NCBI GenBank assembly: GCA_002412495.1
Contig: DHVE01000066.1
Span: forward strand, 108,488-122,901
Length of the DNA stretch: 14,414 bases
Reading direction: 5' to 3'
DNA from: Betaproteobacteria bacterium UBA5216
GTDB taxonomy: Bacteria > Pseudomonadota > Gammaproteobacteria > Burkholderiales > SG8-41
Position 1 is the first letter of the stretch; each line of letters opens with the position of its first letter. A program made the position numbers and the translations under genes. Shown here in pieces: positions 1 through 6,764 of this stretch. Under the pieces are notes generated by a model, which did not search any database, was not told the origin of the DNA, and worked only from the letters and a program-made list of their open reading frames with translations.

Positions 1-50
1 CATCCTTCCGCCTTCATCCTTGGAAATCTTCATCCTTCATCCTTCATTCT
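1..50. repeat. Imperfect 7-bp tandem repeat (catcctt) over the aroE stop codon
   Basis: The heptamer catcctt occurs repeatedly, in tandem or nearly so, from the window edge to about position 50, with short interruptions. On the minus strand it reads aaggatg, so each unit carries a purine-rich Shine-Dalgarno-like stretch joined to an ATG. The last residues of AroE (Met-Lys-Asp-Glu-Gly) and its TGA stop at 30-32 are encoded inside the repeat. The array may continue beyond the window. Confidence 0.7.
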
Positions 51-848
51 AAGCGCCGCCATCACCGGCGCGGTTTCCGGACGCACACCGCGCCAGATGA
101 AAAACGATTCCGCCGCCTGCTCCACCAGCATGCCCAGCCCGTCGGCAATCCACGCGCCGCGCGCTTGCGCGAACGCCATGAACGGCGTGGTTTTGCCGTA
201 CACCATGTCGTAGGCCAGTGCACCGGAGGCAAACAAGCGGGCGGGCAACACAGGCATCGTGCCGCTGAGTCCGGCGGACGTGGCGTTCACCACCAGATCG
301 AACGCGTGCCCGTCGAGCGCATCGTAACCGCATGCATCCACGTTGGCTTGGGCGGCAAAGCGCGCACGGAGCTCCGCTGCCTTCGACACGGTGCGATTCG
401 CGATGGTGAGCGAAGAGGGTGCGCATGCCAGTAGCGGCCCCACCACGCCGAACGAAGCGCCGCCCGCGCCCAGCAGCAACAACCGCTTGTCACGCAGATC
501 GAATTGCAGATTCCGGGTGATGTCACGCACCAGCCCCACGCCGTCGGTGTTGTCGCCGGCAATTGCGCCGTCGGTAAAGCTGAGCGTATTCACCGCACCG
601 GCTTGTTGCGCGCTGACGCTACGGCGGGTGGCAAGGTCAAAGGCCTCGTGCTTGAAGGGCAAGGTGACGTTCAAGCCCTTGCCGCCGCTCGCGCGAAACG
701 CCTGCACGGTCTGCGCGAACGCGCCCAACTCGCAAAAGATCGCTTTATAAACCATCTCCTGCGAAGTCTGCCGGGCGAAAGCCGCATGGATACGCGGCGA
801 TTGGCTATGGGCGATCGGATTACCAATGACGGCGTAGGTATCAGTCAT
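30..848 (-). CDS. aroE: Shikimate dehydrogenase (NADP+)
   Basis: This 272-residue protein reduces 3-dehydroshikimate to shikimate with NADPH, the fourth step of chorismate and aromatic amino acid synthesis, in the cytosol. Visible landmarks are the substrate-binding SQSP at residues 15-18, NVTLPFK with the catalytic Lys66, GDNTDG with the catalytic Asp102, the nucleotide-binding GAGGA at 127-131, the NADP-selective NRT at 151-153, and a C-terminal DGLGMLVEQA segment. The length is normal for the family. The start at 848 was chosen because the family N-terminus (TYAVIGNPIAHS) begins there; a longer open frame to 1133 lies inside tonB and has no family sequence. There is no clear Shine-Dalgarno, and three ATGs overlap at the start region, each in a different frame. 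It follows the TonB-like gene by 58 bp and is probably cotranscribed. The Arg often found after GAGGAS is Phe133 here. Confidence 0.96.
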   Translation of the reverse strand: MTDTYAVIGNPIAHSQSPRIHAAFARQTSQEMVYKAIFCELGAFAQTVQAFRASGGKGLNVTLPFKHEAFDLATRRSVSAQQAGAVNTLSFTDGAIAGDNTDGVGLVRDITRNLQFDLRDKRLLLLGAGGASFGVVGPLLACAPSSLTIANRTVSKAAELRARFAAQANVDACGYDALDGHAFDLVVNATSAGLSGTMPVLPARLFASGALAYDMVYGKTTPFMAFAQARGAWIADGLGMLVEQAAESFFIWRGVRPETAPVMAALRMKDEG

Positions 849-868
849 GCATGCATTGTAGTGCAGAA

Positions 869-893
869 GCGCGCGGCGGCAGGAACCGCGCGC
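869..893. other. GC-rich hairpin between tonB-like gene and aroE
   Basis: An 8-bp perfect stem (869-876 paired with 886-893) encloses a 9-nt loop in the 58-bp gap between the two genes. On the minus strand it is not followed by a run of T, so it is not a standard intrinsic terminator. It could act as an RNA stability or processing element; this is inference. Confidence 0.35.
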
Positions 894-906
894 GCTGCCC
901 GCGGGG

Positions 907-1932
907 CTACTCGGTTTGCAAGCGGTCGGACGTGGTAAAACGCCAGGTGCGGCTGATATCGATGATGTCGGTATCGCGGGCGATGTCCGGCGGAAACGGT
1001 GCGTACGGCGCGGAGAGTTTGACGATGTTGATCGCCGCGTCGTCGAGAAGCTTGTGGCCCGACGAGCGCCGCAGTTCAATCTTGTCGACGGAACCATCGG
1101 CCTTGATCGCGACCGACAGCAACAGGCTGCCATAGATTTTTTTGTCGCGCGCGGACTGCGGATAATTCAGTTCGCCGATGCGCTCGATTTTCACGCGCCA
1201 GTCCTCGACATAGCGCGCGAAGCGGTATTCCTGCGCCCGCGCGCCGACGAACGCCTTGCGCGGCCGCCGCTGGTAAGTATCCATGTCCTTGGCGATGGCG
1301 GCTTCGAGCCGCTGGATATTCAGGCTGCGCTGAATGTCGGCTTCGCTCAAGGTGGGCGGCGCATCGGGCGTGGGCTGCACCTGTGGCGTGGTTTGCGGCG
1401 TCGCGGTGTCGAGCCGGGTTTTGGATTTCGCCTGGGTCATCAGGCGGCGGGCTTCCTGTTCCAGTTGCTCGACGCGTTTTTGCGTCATCGCGAGATCGGT
1501 CGATTTCGGGTCGTCGCGCAGCACCGGCAGCGGACTCTTGGCGCGGCGATCGGCATCGGTATTGCCGCCGCCATCGAGATTGTGCTGCGCCTGAACGTCT
1601 GCCTTGGTGGGCTTGGTCTTGCTCTTGGCGTTGACCAGCACGACTTCCATCGGCTGGTTATTGAACAGCTTGGATTTATCCGGCACCGCGAAGGTGACGA
1701 ACGCCAGCAGTACCAGATGCACCAGTATCGACGCCGTCAGCGTGATCTGAAACCGGCGATTGAAACTGCCGCGCGCGATGCGATGGTCCAGCGCGGCCAG
1801 AAGGGTTTCGAGCTGTGCCACGCGGGCATCGAGATTTGAAATAGCGCTCTTTCGTGCAGCCTGATGCGCGCGCTTGGCGCGACGCGACACATTGGCAAGG
1901 GGAACGACTTTTGCGGAAGACTTGGCGCTCAT
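907..1932 (-). CDS. TonB-family energy transducer (C-terminal TonB domain protein)
   Basis: This 341-residue inner-membrane protein has TonB-like architecture. A basic N-terminal cytoplasmic part (1-60) contains a short heptad-like helix near 34-54. It is followed by one transmembrane segment (about 63-83, rich in Leu, Val and Ala), a long periplasmic linker rich in Pro, Gln, Lys and Thr with a predicted coiled part near 150-170, and a C-terminal TonB domain (about 240-336) with the typical YP (257-258) and a strand reading SLLLSVAIKADGSV. TonB proteins couple the proton-motive force to outer-membrane transporters together with ExbB and ExbD, which are not in the window. The long N-terminal cytoplasmic extension before the membrane segment is larger than in E. 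coli TonB. Its location between the exoribonuclease and aroE matches an arrangement I recall in Burkholderia-like genomes, so a structural or envelope role unrelated to iron uptake is also possible. The ATG at 1932 has only a weak Shine-Dalgarno (ccgga). Confidence 0.88.
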   Translation of the reverse strand: MSAKSSAKVVPLANVSRRAKRAHQAARKSAISNLDARVAQLETLLAALDHRIARGSFNRRFQITLTASILVHLVLLAFVTFAVPDKSKLFNNQPMEVVLVNAKSKTKPTKADVQAQHNLDGGGNTDADRRAKSPLPVLRDDPKSTDLAMTQKRVEQLEQEARRLMTQAKSKTRLDTATPQTTPQVQPTPDAPPTLSEADIQRSLNIQRLEAAIAKDMDTYQRRPRKAFVGARAQEYRFARYVEDWRVKIERIGELNYPQSARDKKIYGSLLLSVAIKADGSVDKIELRRSSGHKLLDDAAINIVKLSAPYAPFPPDIARDTDIIDISRTWRFTTSDRLQTE

Positions 1933-1942
1933 ATCCGGAGAT

Positions 1943-1970
1943 ATTGTAGCGAAAGGCCATTATTTGGCAA
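1943..1970 (-). promoter_or_regulatory. Candidate sigma-70 promoter of the tonB-like gene
   Basis: On the minus strand TTGCCA (1965-1970) and TACAAT (1943-1948) are separated by 16 bases. Each differs by one base from the sigma-70 consensus. The expected transcription start, near 1936, leaves a leader of only about 4 nt before the ATG at 1932. This agrees with the poor Shine-Dalgarno and suggests a nearly leaderless message. Confidence 0.45.
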
Positions 1971-1977
1971 GAAAAAT

Positions 1978-2004
1978 TTGTTTATTTACTGATAGTTACA
2001 TCAC
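1978..2004 (-). promoter_or_regulatory. Upstream motif, copy 1 (shared with 10299-10325)
   Basis: This AT-rich 27-base element matches the element at 10299-10325 at 22 of 27 positions, including the unbroken 10-mer gatagttaca and the 7-mer ttgttta (plus-strand reading). It lies 46 bp before the tonB-like ATG and 7 bp upstream of the candidate -35 box, a position typical of activator sites. No known regulator is assigned. Confidence 0.4.
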
Positions 2005-2038
2005 TATTTTCACGTAAAACCACATCAGTCGCTCGATG

Positions 2039-3898
2039 TTAGTAAGCGCTATCAACACGGCGCTGAAATTCGCAATGCAGTGTCAGTTGGAGCATGTCGA
2101 TCTCGGAAATCAAGAGTTCGACCACCGCGTCACCCGGCAGATCCGGCAGCGACGGCACGCGCTCCACCAGCGGCAGATCGTCAAATCGCACCAGATTATC
2201 GCGGATGACCGTGGCGGTCACTATCGTGCGTGCCTCCTGCGTCAGCCAACGCAGGCACCAGTAGCGCTCCATTTGACGCTGAAACTCGGCATAGGCGTCG
2301 TGCGCGAGTTCGAAATCTCGCATCGCGGCCAGCAGCACCGCGTCGCGCGCCGGGTACGGCGCCGTCTCGCCGCGCACCGCCGCGATCAACTGGCGCTGGT
2401 TGATCAAGTCAACATAACGCCGCAGCGGCGAACTCGCCCACATGTATTGCGCCACGCGCAACCCTTCATGCGCCGCCGGCGCGGTGCTCATGCGCACCTT
2501 GCCCGCGCTTTGCACTCGGTAAATCGCCGCCACGCCCTTGTCGGCCAGCTCGCGGCCCCACGTGCTGTTCACATGGATCATCAGCTCCGACACCAGCGTG
2601 TCGATCGCCGACCCGCGCACGCGGCGGCCGATGCGCACACGGTCATTTTCCACATGAAAAGTGTATTCGGCGCGCTGCGGCTGCTCTGGCTTGTCGCCCA
2701 ACCGTGCTTTCATCAACTGTTTGGCGAATTCGGCCAAGACCTTGAGTTGCGCGCCCTGCGGATGATCAATCTTGCCGCTTTCAAGCGTGGTGTCGTTAAA
2801 CACCGGCTCCAGCGCCTCGTGACGCAAATTGCCGGCGATGTGCACGCGTTCCACGCGGGTTTCGGTAGCAGCGATTTCACCGTTGGCATTGACATCGATA
2901 TACAGCGACAGCGCCGGACAGTCATGCCCCGCCGCCAGCGTGTAGCCGCCGATCAGCGCGTCGGGCAACATGGTGATCTTGCCTGCCGGATGGTAGACCG
3001 TGGACAGCCGCTCACGCGCCACGGTATCGGCTTCGCTGCCCGGCGTAACCCCCAGCGCGGGCGCGGCAATATGAATGCCGATGCGCACGCCACCCACGGT
3101 GCGCGGCGACACCGAAAACGCATCGTCGATTTCCGTTGTGGCCGCGTCATCGATGCTGTAGGCCGCCGCGTCCGACAGCGGCAAATCCTCGAACGCCGCC
3201 ACCGACGCCGCCGGCATCAGCGCGCCATGCAACGCGCCGCGCGGAAAATATTCGAAGAGAAACCGCTCCAGATGATAATCGTGCGTCGAGGGTAGCGCGC
3301 CGCAGCGTTCGAGCAATCGTGGCATCGACACGTGTGCCGCCGTGGCGGCTTCGTCGAGCGCCTTGAATTCGATGCTGTTTTTGTCGGGCTTGTAGAGCAG
3401 CGTTTTCAGATACGGGCGCAGCGTGTCGGGCATGCGCCCCGCGGCGAGTTCATCGATGTAGTGCTGCTTCTGCTCGGCCTGCTGGCGGCGACGCTCCACG
3501 CCCGCCAGCGCGGCCTTGAGCGCCGTTTCGGGCGCGGCCTTGTAGCGCCCGCGGCCCTTTTTGTAAAAATACATCGGCGCGCCGTGCAGCCGGAGCAACG
3601 CCGCCGCGGATTCCAGCGCACTCGGTTCGTGACCGAAATACTCACGCGCCAGCGCCGCGACGTCGAACTCCGATTCACCGCAGCACTGCCACAAAAAATC
3701 GATATCGATGTCTTCCGCCGCGCGCTGTGCTTCCGCCATGAATTCGCCCAGTGCCGGCCACTCAAAACGCAGCATCACCGCGGATGACTTGACCTTCGAG
3801 CGTTTGCCGTGCGGCGCTTCGATTTGCAGCGACGTGTCATTGTCGGCCAGAATCGCGCCGACCTTGAAACCGCCGTCTTCTTCGTAAAAAACGTTCAT
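2039..3898 (-). CDS. RNB-domain 3'-5' exoribonuclease (RNase II/R family)
   Basis: This 619-residue enzyme belongs to the RNase II/R superfamily, which degrades single-stranded RNA from the 3' end with Mg2+. The catalytic cluster SIDDAATTEIDDA (248-260) supplies Asp250, Asp258 and Asp259, equivalent to E. coli RNase II Asp201, Asp209 and Asp210. The Asp207 position is Glu256. IGIHIAAP (273-280) matches the usual HIADP strand with Ala for Asp. SPLRRYVDLINQRQL (490-504) carries the catalytic-pocket Arg equivalent to Arg500. The N-terminal ~50 residues look like a small beta domain, and residues from about 557 to the end form a short S1-like OB fold. It is slightly shorter than E. coli RNase II (644) and much shorter than RNase R. 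The stop precedes tonB by 106 bp. The upstream start lies only 28 bp beyond a terminator's T-run. It is the divergent RNB type found in betaproteobacteria; calling it rnb or rnr would be a guess. Confidence 0.92.
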   Translation of the reverse strand: MNVFYEEDGGFKVGAILADNDTSLQIEAPHGKRSKVKSSAVMLRFEWPALGEFMAEAQRAAEDIDIDFLWQCCGESEFDVAALAREYFGHEPSALESAAALLRLHGAPMYFYKKGRGRYKAAPETALKAALAGVERRRQQAEQKQHYIDELAAGRMPDTLRPYLKTLLYKPDKNSIEFKALDEAATAAHVSMPRLLERCGALPSTHDYHLERFLFEYFPRGALHGALMPAASVAAFEDLPLSDAAAYSIDDAATTEIDDAFSVSPRTVGGVRIGIHIAAPALGVTPGSEADTVARERLSTVYHPAGKITMLPDALIGGYTLAAGHDCPALSLYIDVNANGEIAATETRVERVHIAGNLRHEALEPVFNDTTLESGKIDHPQGAQLKVLAEFAKQLMKARLGDKPEQPQRAEYTFHVENDRVRIGRRVRGSAIDTLVSELMIHVNSTWGRELADKGVAAIYRVQSAGKVRMSTAPAAHEGLRVAQYMWASSPLRRYVDLINQRQLIAAVRGETAPYPARDAVLLAAMRDFELAHDAYAEFQRQMERYWCLRWLTQEARTIVTATVIRDNLVRFDDLPLVERVPSLPDLPGDAVVELLISEIDMLQLTLHCEFQRRVDSAY

Positions 3899-3925
3899 GG
3901 CGCCTGACTGTGTTTTTCAACACGG

Positions 3926-3961
3926 TAAAAAAAAGCGCGGCCCGGAAAATTCGGGCCGCGC
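3926..3961 (-). terminator. Intrinsic terminator downstream of the kelch gene
   Basis: A perfect 10-bp GC stem (3935-3944 with 3952-3961) and a 7-base loop are followed on the minus strand by eight T residues (3927-3934). This is a textbook rho-independent terminator. It ends transcription of the kelch-protein gene, whose stop is 32 bases upstream, and separates it from the exoribonuclease gene. Confidence 0.88.
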
Positions 3962-3965
3962 CGCG

Positions 3966-3971
3966 ATTATA
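3966..3971 (-). promoter_or_regulatory. Perfect -10 hexamer abutting the terminator (candidate exoribonuclease promoter)
   Basis: The minus strand reads TATAAT immediately upstream of the terminator stem. Initiation would fall near 3959, just inside the first stem arm, about 60 nt before the exoribonuclease ATG. No convincing -35 hexamer stands 15-19 bases upstream, so the assignment rests on the -10 box and on the lack of any other room for a promoter between the terminator and the gene. Confidence 0.33.
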
Positions 3972-3993
3972 CCCCGTGGGTTCCGTGAAGACG

Positions 3994-5049
3994 CTACTTC
4001 GCGTCGAGGTCGATCACCTCGTGCACGTCCGAATCGATGTGCGTGCCCGGCGCGCCGCCCGACGCCGCATCGCCACTGACCAGATGAAACTTGCCGTTGA
4101 TGATCGCGCCCGCCAGCCCGTGACGCGGAAACTCCATCGGCGGCAATGCCGTCCAGCGATTCGATGCCGGATCATAAGCCTCGACCGCGCGGAAGGTGCG
4201 TTGAAATTGGCTGGTGCGCTGTTCGCCGCCGGCCACGTAAATCCGGTTGTTGTGCGTGCCCCACGCCACCGCGCTACGCGGCGTGATCATCGGCGCAAGC
4301 AACGGCCCCCATTGATCGGCGGCGGGATCGTACACTTCAACAATGTCGGTGTTGCTGGCGCGCGTGATGAACGCGTTGCCGACGCGGCCGCCGATGTAAT
4401 AAATTTTATTGTTCACCACCCCGATCGCGCCATGGTTGCGCGCGGTTGGCATGTCCTGCAAGGTTTTCCACGCATTGCTCGCCGGGTCGTAGACTTCGTT
4501 CGTGCCGAGCGCGCGGTGCGGACGCGCCGGATGCAACACCGTCTCTTTCGATCCCGGATGCAATCCCGCGCCGCCGATGGCGTAAATCTTGCCGCCATGC
4601 ACCACCGCTGCGGGCGCGCCGCGTTTTTTCGGCAGCGGCGCGAGCGCTTTCCAGGTATCGGCCGCCGGATCATATTCCCACGCGTTGTCGATCGGCTCCC
4701 ACGCGGTCGGCCCTTTCGCGGGTTTGACGAAGCCGCCGATCACATAAATCTTGCCGTTTAATTCAGCAAGTCCAAGATGATGCGCCGCTTGCGGCATGTT
4801 TTTTTTCTTGGTCCAGCTATCGTTCGCCGGATCGTATTCATAGACCAGCCCCTTGGGCGTCCAGCCCGCGCCCAGTCCGCCGAATACATACAACTTGCCG
4901 CCGGCGCCTATGCCGTACAGTTCTTCGGAGGCCTCGGGAAACGGCGCGGCGCGCGACAGTTTTTGCGCCGACGCCCATCCCGGCGCGAGCAGCATGAACA
5001 GTGCCGCCATGCCGGCAACGAATTGCAAGTATAGGTTTTTACGCAACAT
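3994..5049 (-). CDS. Secreted kelch-repeat beta-propeller protein
   Basis: This 351-residue protein starts with a clear Sec signal peptide: Arg-Lys at 3-4, a hydrophobic core at about 8-24, and cleavage after ASA at 28. The mature part is a kelch propeller. Repeats recur every ~50-60 residues with the diagnostic pattern GKIYVIGG, then Glu-Tyr-Asp-Pro-Ala and a Trp. Double glycines stand at 57-58, 105-106, 159-160, 220-221 and 274-275, and a degenerate sixth blade near 318-326 reads FHLVSGD. Such six-bladed propellers usually bind ligands or glycans in the periplasm; NanM-type sialate epimerases are one enzymatic example, but nothing here points to sialate metabolism. A strong Shine-Dalgarno (gaggggg) precedes the ATG at 5049. 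It lies 109 bp after the esterase gene and ends at an intrinsic terminator. The function is unknown. Confidence 0.88.
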   Translation of the reverse strand: MLRKNLYLQFVAGMAALFMLLAPGWASAQKLSRAAPFPEASEELYGIGAGGKLYVFGGLGAGWTPKGLVYEYDPANDSWTKKKNMPQAAHHLGLAELNGKIYVIGGFVKPAKGPTAWEPIDNAWEYDPAADTWKALAPLPKKRGAPAAVVHGGKIYAIGGAGLHPGSKETVLHPARPHRALGTNEVYDPASNAWKTLQDMPTARNHGAIGVVNNKIYYIGGRVGNAFITRASNTDIVEVYDPAADQWGPLLAPMITPRSAVAWGTHNNRIYVAGGEQRTSQFQRTFRAVEAYDPASNRWTALPPMEFPRHGLAGAIINGKFHLVSGDAASGGAPGTHIDSDVHEVIDLDAK

Positions 5050-5158
5050 TTTTACGCCCCCTCATGAGTTTTACCGCCCTGGCGCTGTGCCAGCATGTTC
5101 CTATCCTACGCTAACCCTGCGCGGCTTTGTAGCAGGCTTTGCTACCGACCAGCGTGAT

Positions 5159-5731
5159 TTACGGCGTGATGCCGCAGAACGCCAGCGCCTCATCGAGGTA
5201 TTTTTCAAAATCGCCGAAGCCGTGATCGCCGCCGGGAATTACCCACTGCCGCGCGCCGCGATATTTTTCGACGGCATCCCGGTAGTCCAGCACTTCATCG
5301 CCGGTGCGCGTGATCAAAAAGTAGCGTTCCGGTGTCACGACATCCACCTCCAGCGCCTTTAATTCCTCGATGTGCCGCGAGGTAAGTTCGTAGGCGTCGC
5401 CGGTATAAATATTTTTTTGCGCGCCAAGCAGGTCGTCCAGCAGGTCATAGGGCCGCACGGCGGGGTTGACCAGCACCGCGCGTACCGGTTGCTGTTGAAA
5501 ATGCTCCGCCAACCATGTCGCATAAAAACCACCCAGCGAACTGCCGATCAACGCGGCGCCGGGATTTTGTTCCACCAACCCGCGCAACAGCGCCATTGCT
5601 TCCGCCGGCCGATGCGGCAATGCCGGCACAACGTAATCCGCCGCACGCCCCAACGCGCGCATGCGTTCGCCGACCAGACGCGCCTTGAAAGAACTGGGCG
5701 CGCTGTTAAACCCGTGTATGTAAATCAGCAA
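5159..5731 (-). CDS. YqiA-like alpha/beta-hydrolase esterase
   Basis: This 190-residue protein matches the YqiA/YcfP family (UPF0227), small cytosolic alpha/beta hydrolases that act on short acyl esters in vitro and whose cellular substrate is unknown. IYIHGFNSAP (3-12) gives the oxyanion-hole strand, GSSLGG (63-68) the nucleophile Ser65, TGDEVLDY (143-150) the likely acid Asp145, and GGDHGFGDF (167-175) the catalytic His170. The length is typical. The start is TTG at 5731: an in-frame stop (the stop of the preceding gene, 5753-5755) lies 21 bases upstream and there is no ATG or GTG between, so TTG is the only standard start that keeps the family N-terminus. The Shine-Dalgarno is weak, and translational coupling to the Bug-type gene 21 bp upstream is likely. 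Confidence 0.9.
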   Translation of the reverse strand: MLIYIHGFNSAPSSFKARLVGERMRALGRAADYVVPALPHRPAEAMALLRGLVEQNPGAALIGSSLGGFYATWLAEHFQQQPVRAVLVNPAVRPYDLLDDLLGAQKNIYTGDAYELTSRHIEELKALEVDVVTPERYFLITRTGDEVLDYRDAVEKYRGARQWVIPGGDHGFGDFEKYLDEALAFCGITP

Positions 5732-5752
5732 GGCCGGTTCTTTTTTGCCGTG

Positions 5753-6739
5753 TTATTCCGCTTTCGCACCGGAAATCTTGATCACCTTCGCCCACTTGGC
5801 GATTTCTTCGCGAACGAACGCACCGAATTGCTCCGGCGTCGAGGGCAGCGAATCCAGACCCTGTACGCGCAATTGCTCCTTGATGTCGGCTGCGTTAAGC
5901 ACGGCGACAAACTCGCGATTGAGCCGCGCGATCATGTCGGCGGGGGTTCGCGCTGGCACGAAAACGCCCTGCCAGATGCTCGCATCGAAGCCCGGCAATC
6001 CGGATTCGGCTATCGTCGGCAGCCCCGGCGCGGCGCTGGAACGCGCGGCGGTTGAAATCCCCAGCGCGCGCACGCGTCCCGCCTGCATGTGCGCGAGCGC
6101 GGTGGCAGGCGAATTGAACTGCATCTGAATTTGCCCCGCGATCAAATCGGTGGTGCCCTGCGCCACGCCCTTGTAGGCGACGTGCGTAAGCTGCACGCCG
6201 GCCATGGAACGAAACAACTCGGTGATCACATGCGCGGAACTGCCGCTGCCGCCGGTCGCATAGTTGAGTTTGTTCGGATGGGCTTTTGCCAGCGCGATGA
6301 GTTCCCTGATCGATTTCGCTGGCAGCGACGGATGAATGATCAGCACCATCGGCGCGGACGTGGTGCGCGACACCGGCGCAAAATCGCGCTGAATGTCGTA
6401 GCCAAGCTTGGGGAACAAACTCATGTTGATCACATGCGTGTTGGTGCCGAGCATGATGCTGTAACCATCGGGCGCGGCGCGCGCGGCGAGTTCCGCGCCG
6501 ATGTTGCCCCCCGCACCGCCGCGATTGTCGATGACGATCTGCTGGCCGATCTGCCCGGTCAACCTTTGTGCAAGAATGCGCGCGACGATGTCGCCGTTGC
6601 CGCCCGCCGCGTACGGCACGATGAAGCGCAACGGGCGATTGGGGTATGTCTGCGCGGCGCTTTGCGCGAGGGCGCTGCCGGAAGCGAATGCAGCACCCAG
6701 CGCAACCAAGGCGAATCCAGAATACCTCAACAAAAACAT
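5753..6739 (-). CDS. Bug-type tripartite tricarboxylate transporter substrate-binding protein
   Basis: This 328-residue periplasmic binding protein belongs to the Bug (TctC-like) family, which is greatly expanded in Burkholderiales. A signal peptide (1-25, cleavage after ALA) precedes the signature YPNRPLRFIVPYAAGGNGD (32-50). It is followed by IDNRGGAGGNIGAE (70-83), DGYSIMLGTN (91-100) and the conserved YATGGSGSSAH (160-170) that lines the ligand pocket. Family members bind carboxylates, amides or aromatic acids. The ATG at 6739 was chosen because the signal peptide begins there; the open frame continues 23 codons into the GST gene but adds only basic, non-family sequence. The Shine-Dalgarno is poor, but the gene starts 25 bp after the GST stop. 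No TctA or TctB membrane genes occur in the window, so this is an orphan Bug protein that would need a distant permease or serve as a sensor. Confidence 0.93.
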   Translation of the reverse strand: MFLLRYSGFALVALGAAFASGSALAQSAAQTYPNRPLRFIVPYAAGGNGDIVARILAQRLTGQIGQQIVIDNRGGAGGNIGAELAARAAPDGYSIMLGTNTHVINMSLFPKLGYDIQRDFAPVSRTTSAPMVLIIHPSLPAKSIRELIALAKAHPNKLNYATGGSGSSAHVITELFRSMAGVQLTHVAYKGVAQGTTDLIAGQIQMQFNSPATALAHMQAGRVRALGISTAARSSAAPGLPTIAESGLPGFDASIWQGVFVPARTPADMIARLNREFVAVLNAADIKEQLRVQGLDSLPSTPEQFGAFVREEIAKWAKVIKISGAKAE

Positions 6740-6764
6740 ATAGTTAAGTAATATCGCCTTCGAG

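Noticed and set aside
849..1133. 95-codon N-terminal extension of AroE
   Set aside because: It lies inside the tonB-like gene and is of shadow composition; the family N-terminus starts at 848.
2036..3295. Long open frame (419 codons) on the plus strand
   Set aside because: It is antisense to the exoribonuclease, rich in Arg and His as expected from a GC-rich shadow frame, and shows no domain.
3994..5049. NanM sialate epimerase
   Set aside because: It shares the signal peptide and kelch fold, but no sialate genes are nearby and no specific residues could be confirmed.
5129..5145. Small hairpin gtagca/tgctac between esterase and kelch genes
   Set aside because: The stem is only 6 bp with no T-tract on either strand; it is compatible with chance.
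6740..6764. Third copy of the 27-nt motif (atagtta) before the Bug-type gene
   Set aside because: Only seven contiguous bases match, which is expected by chance in AT-rich spacer.
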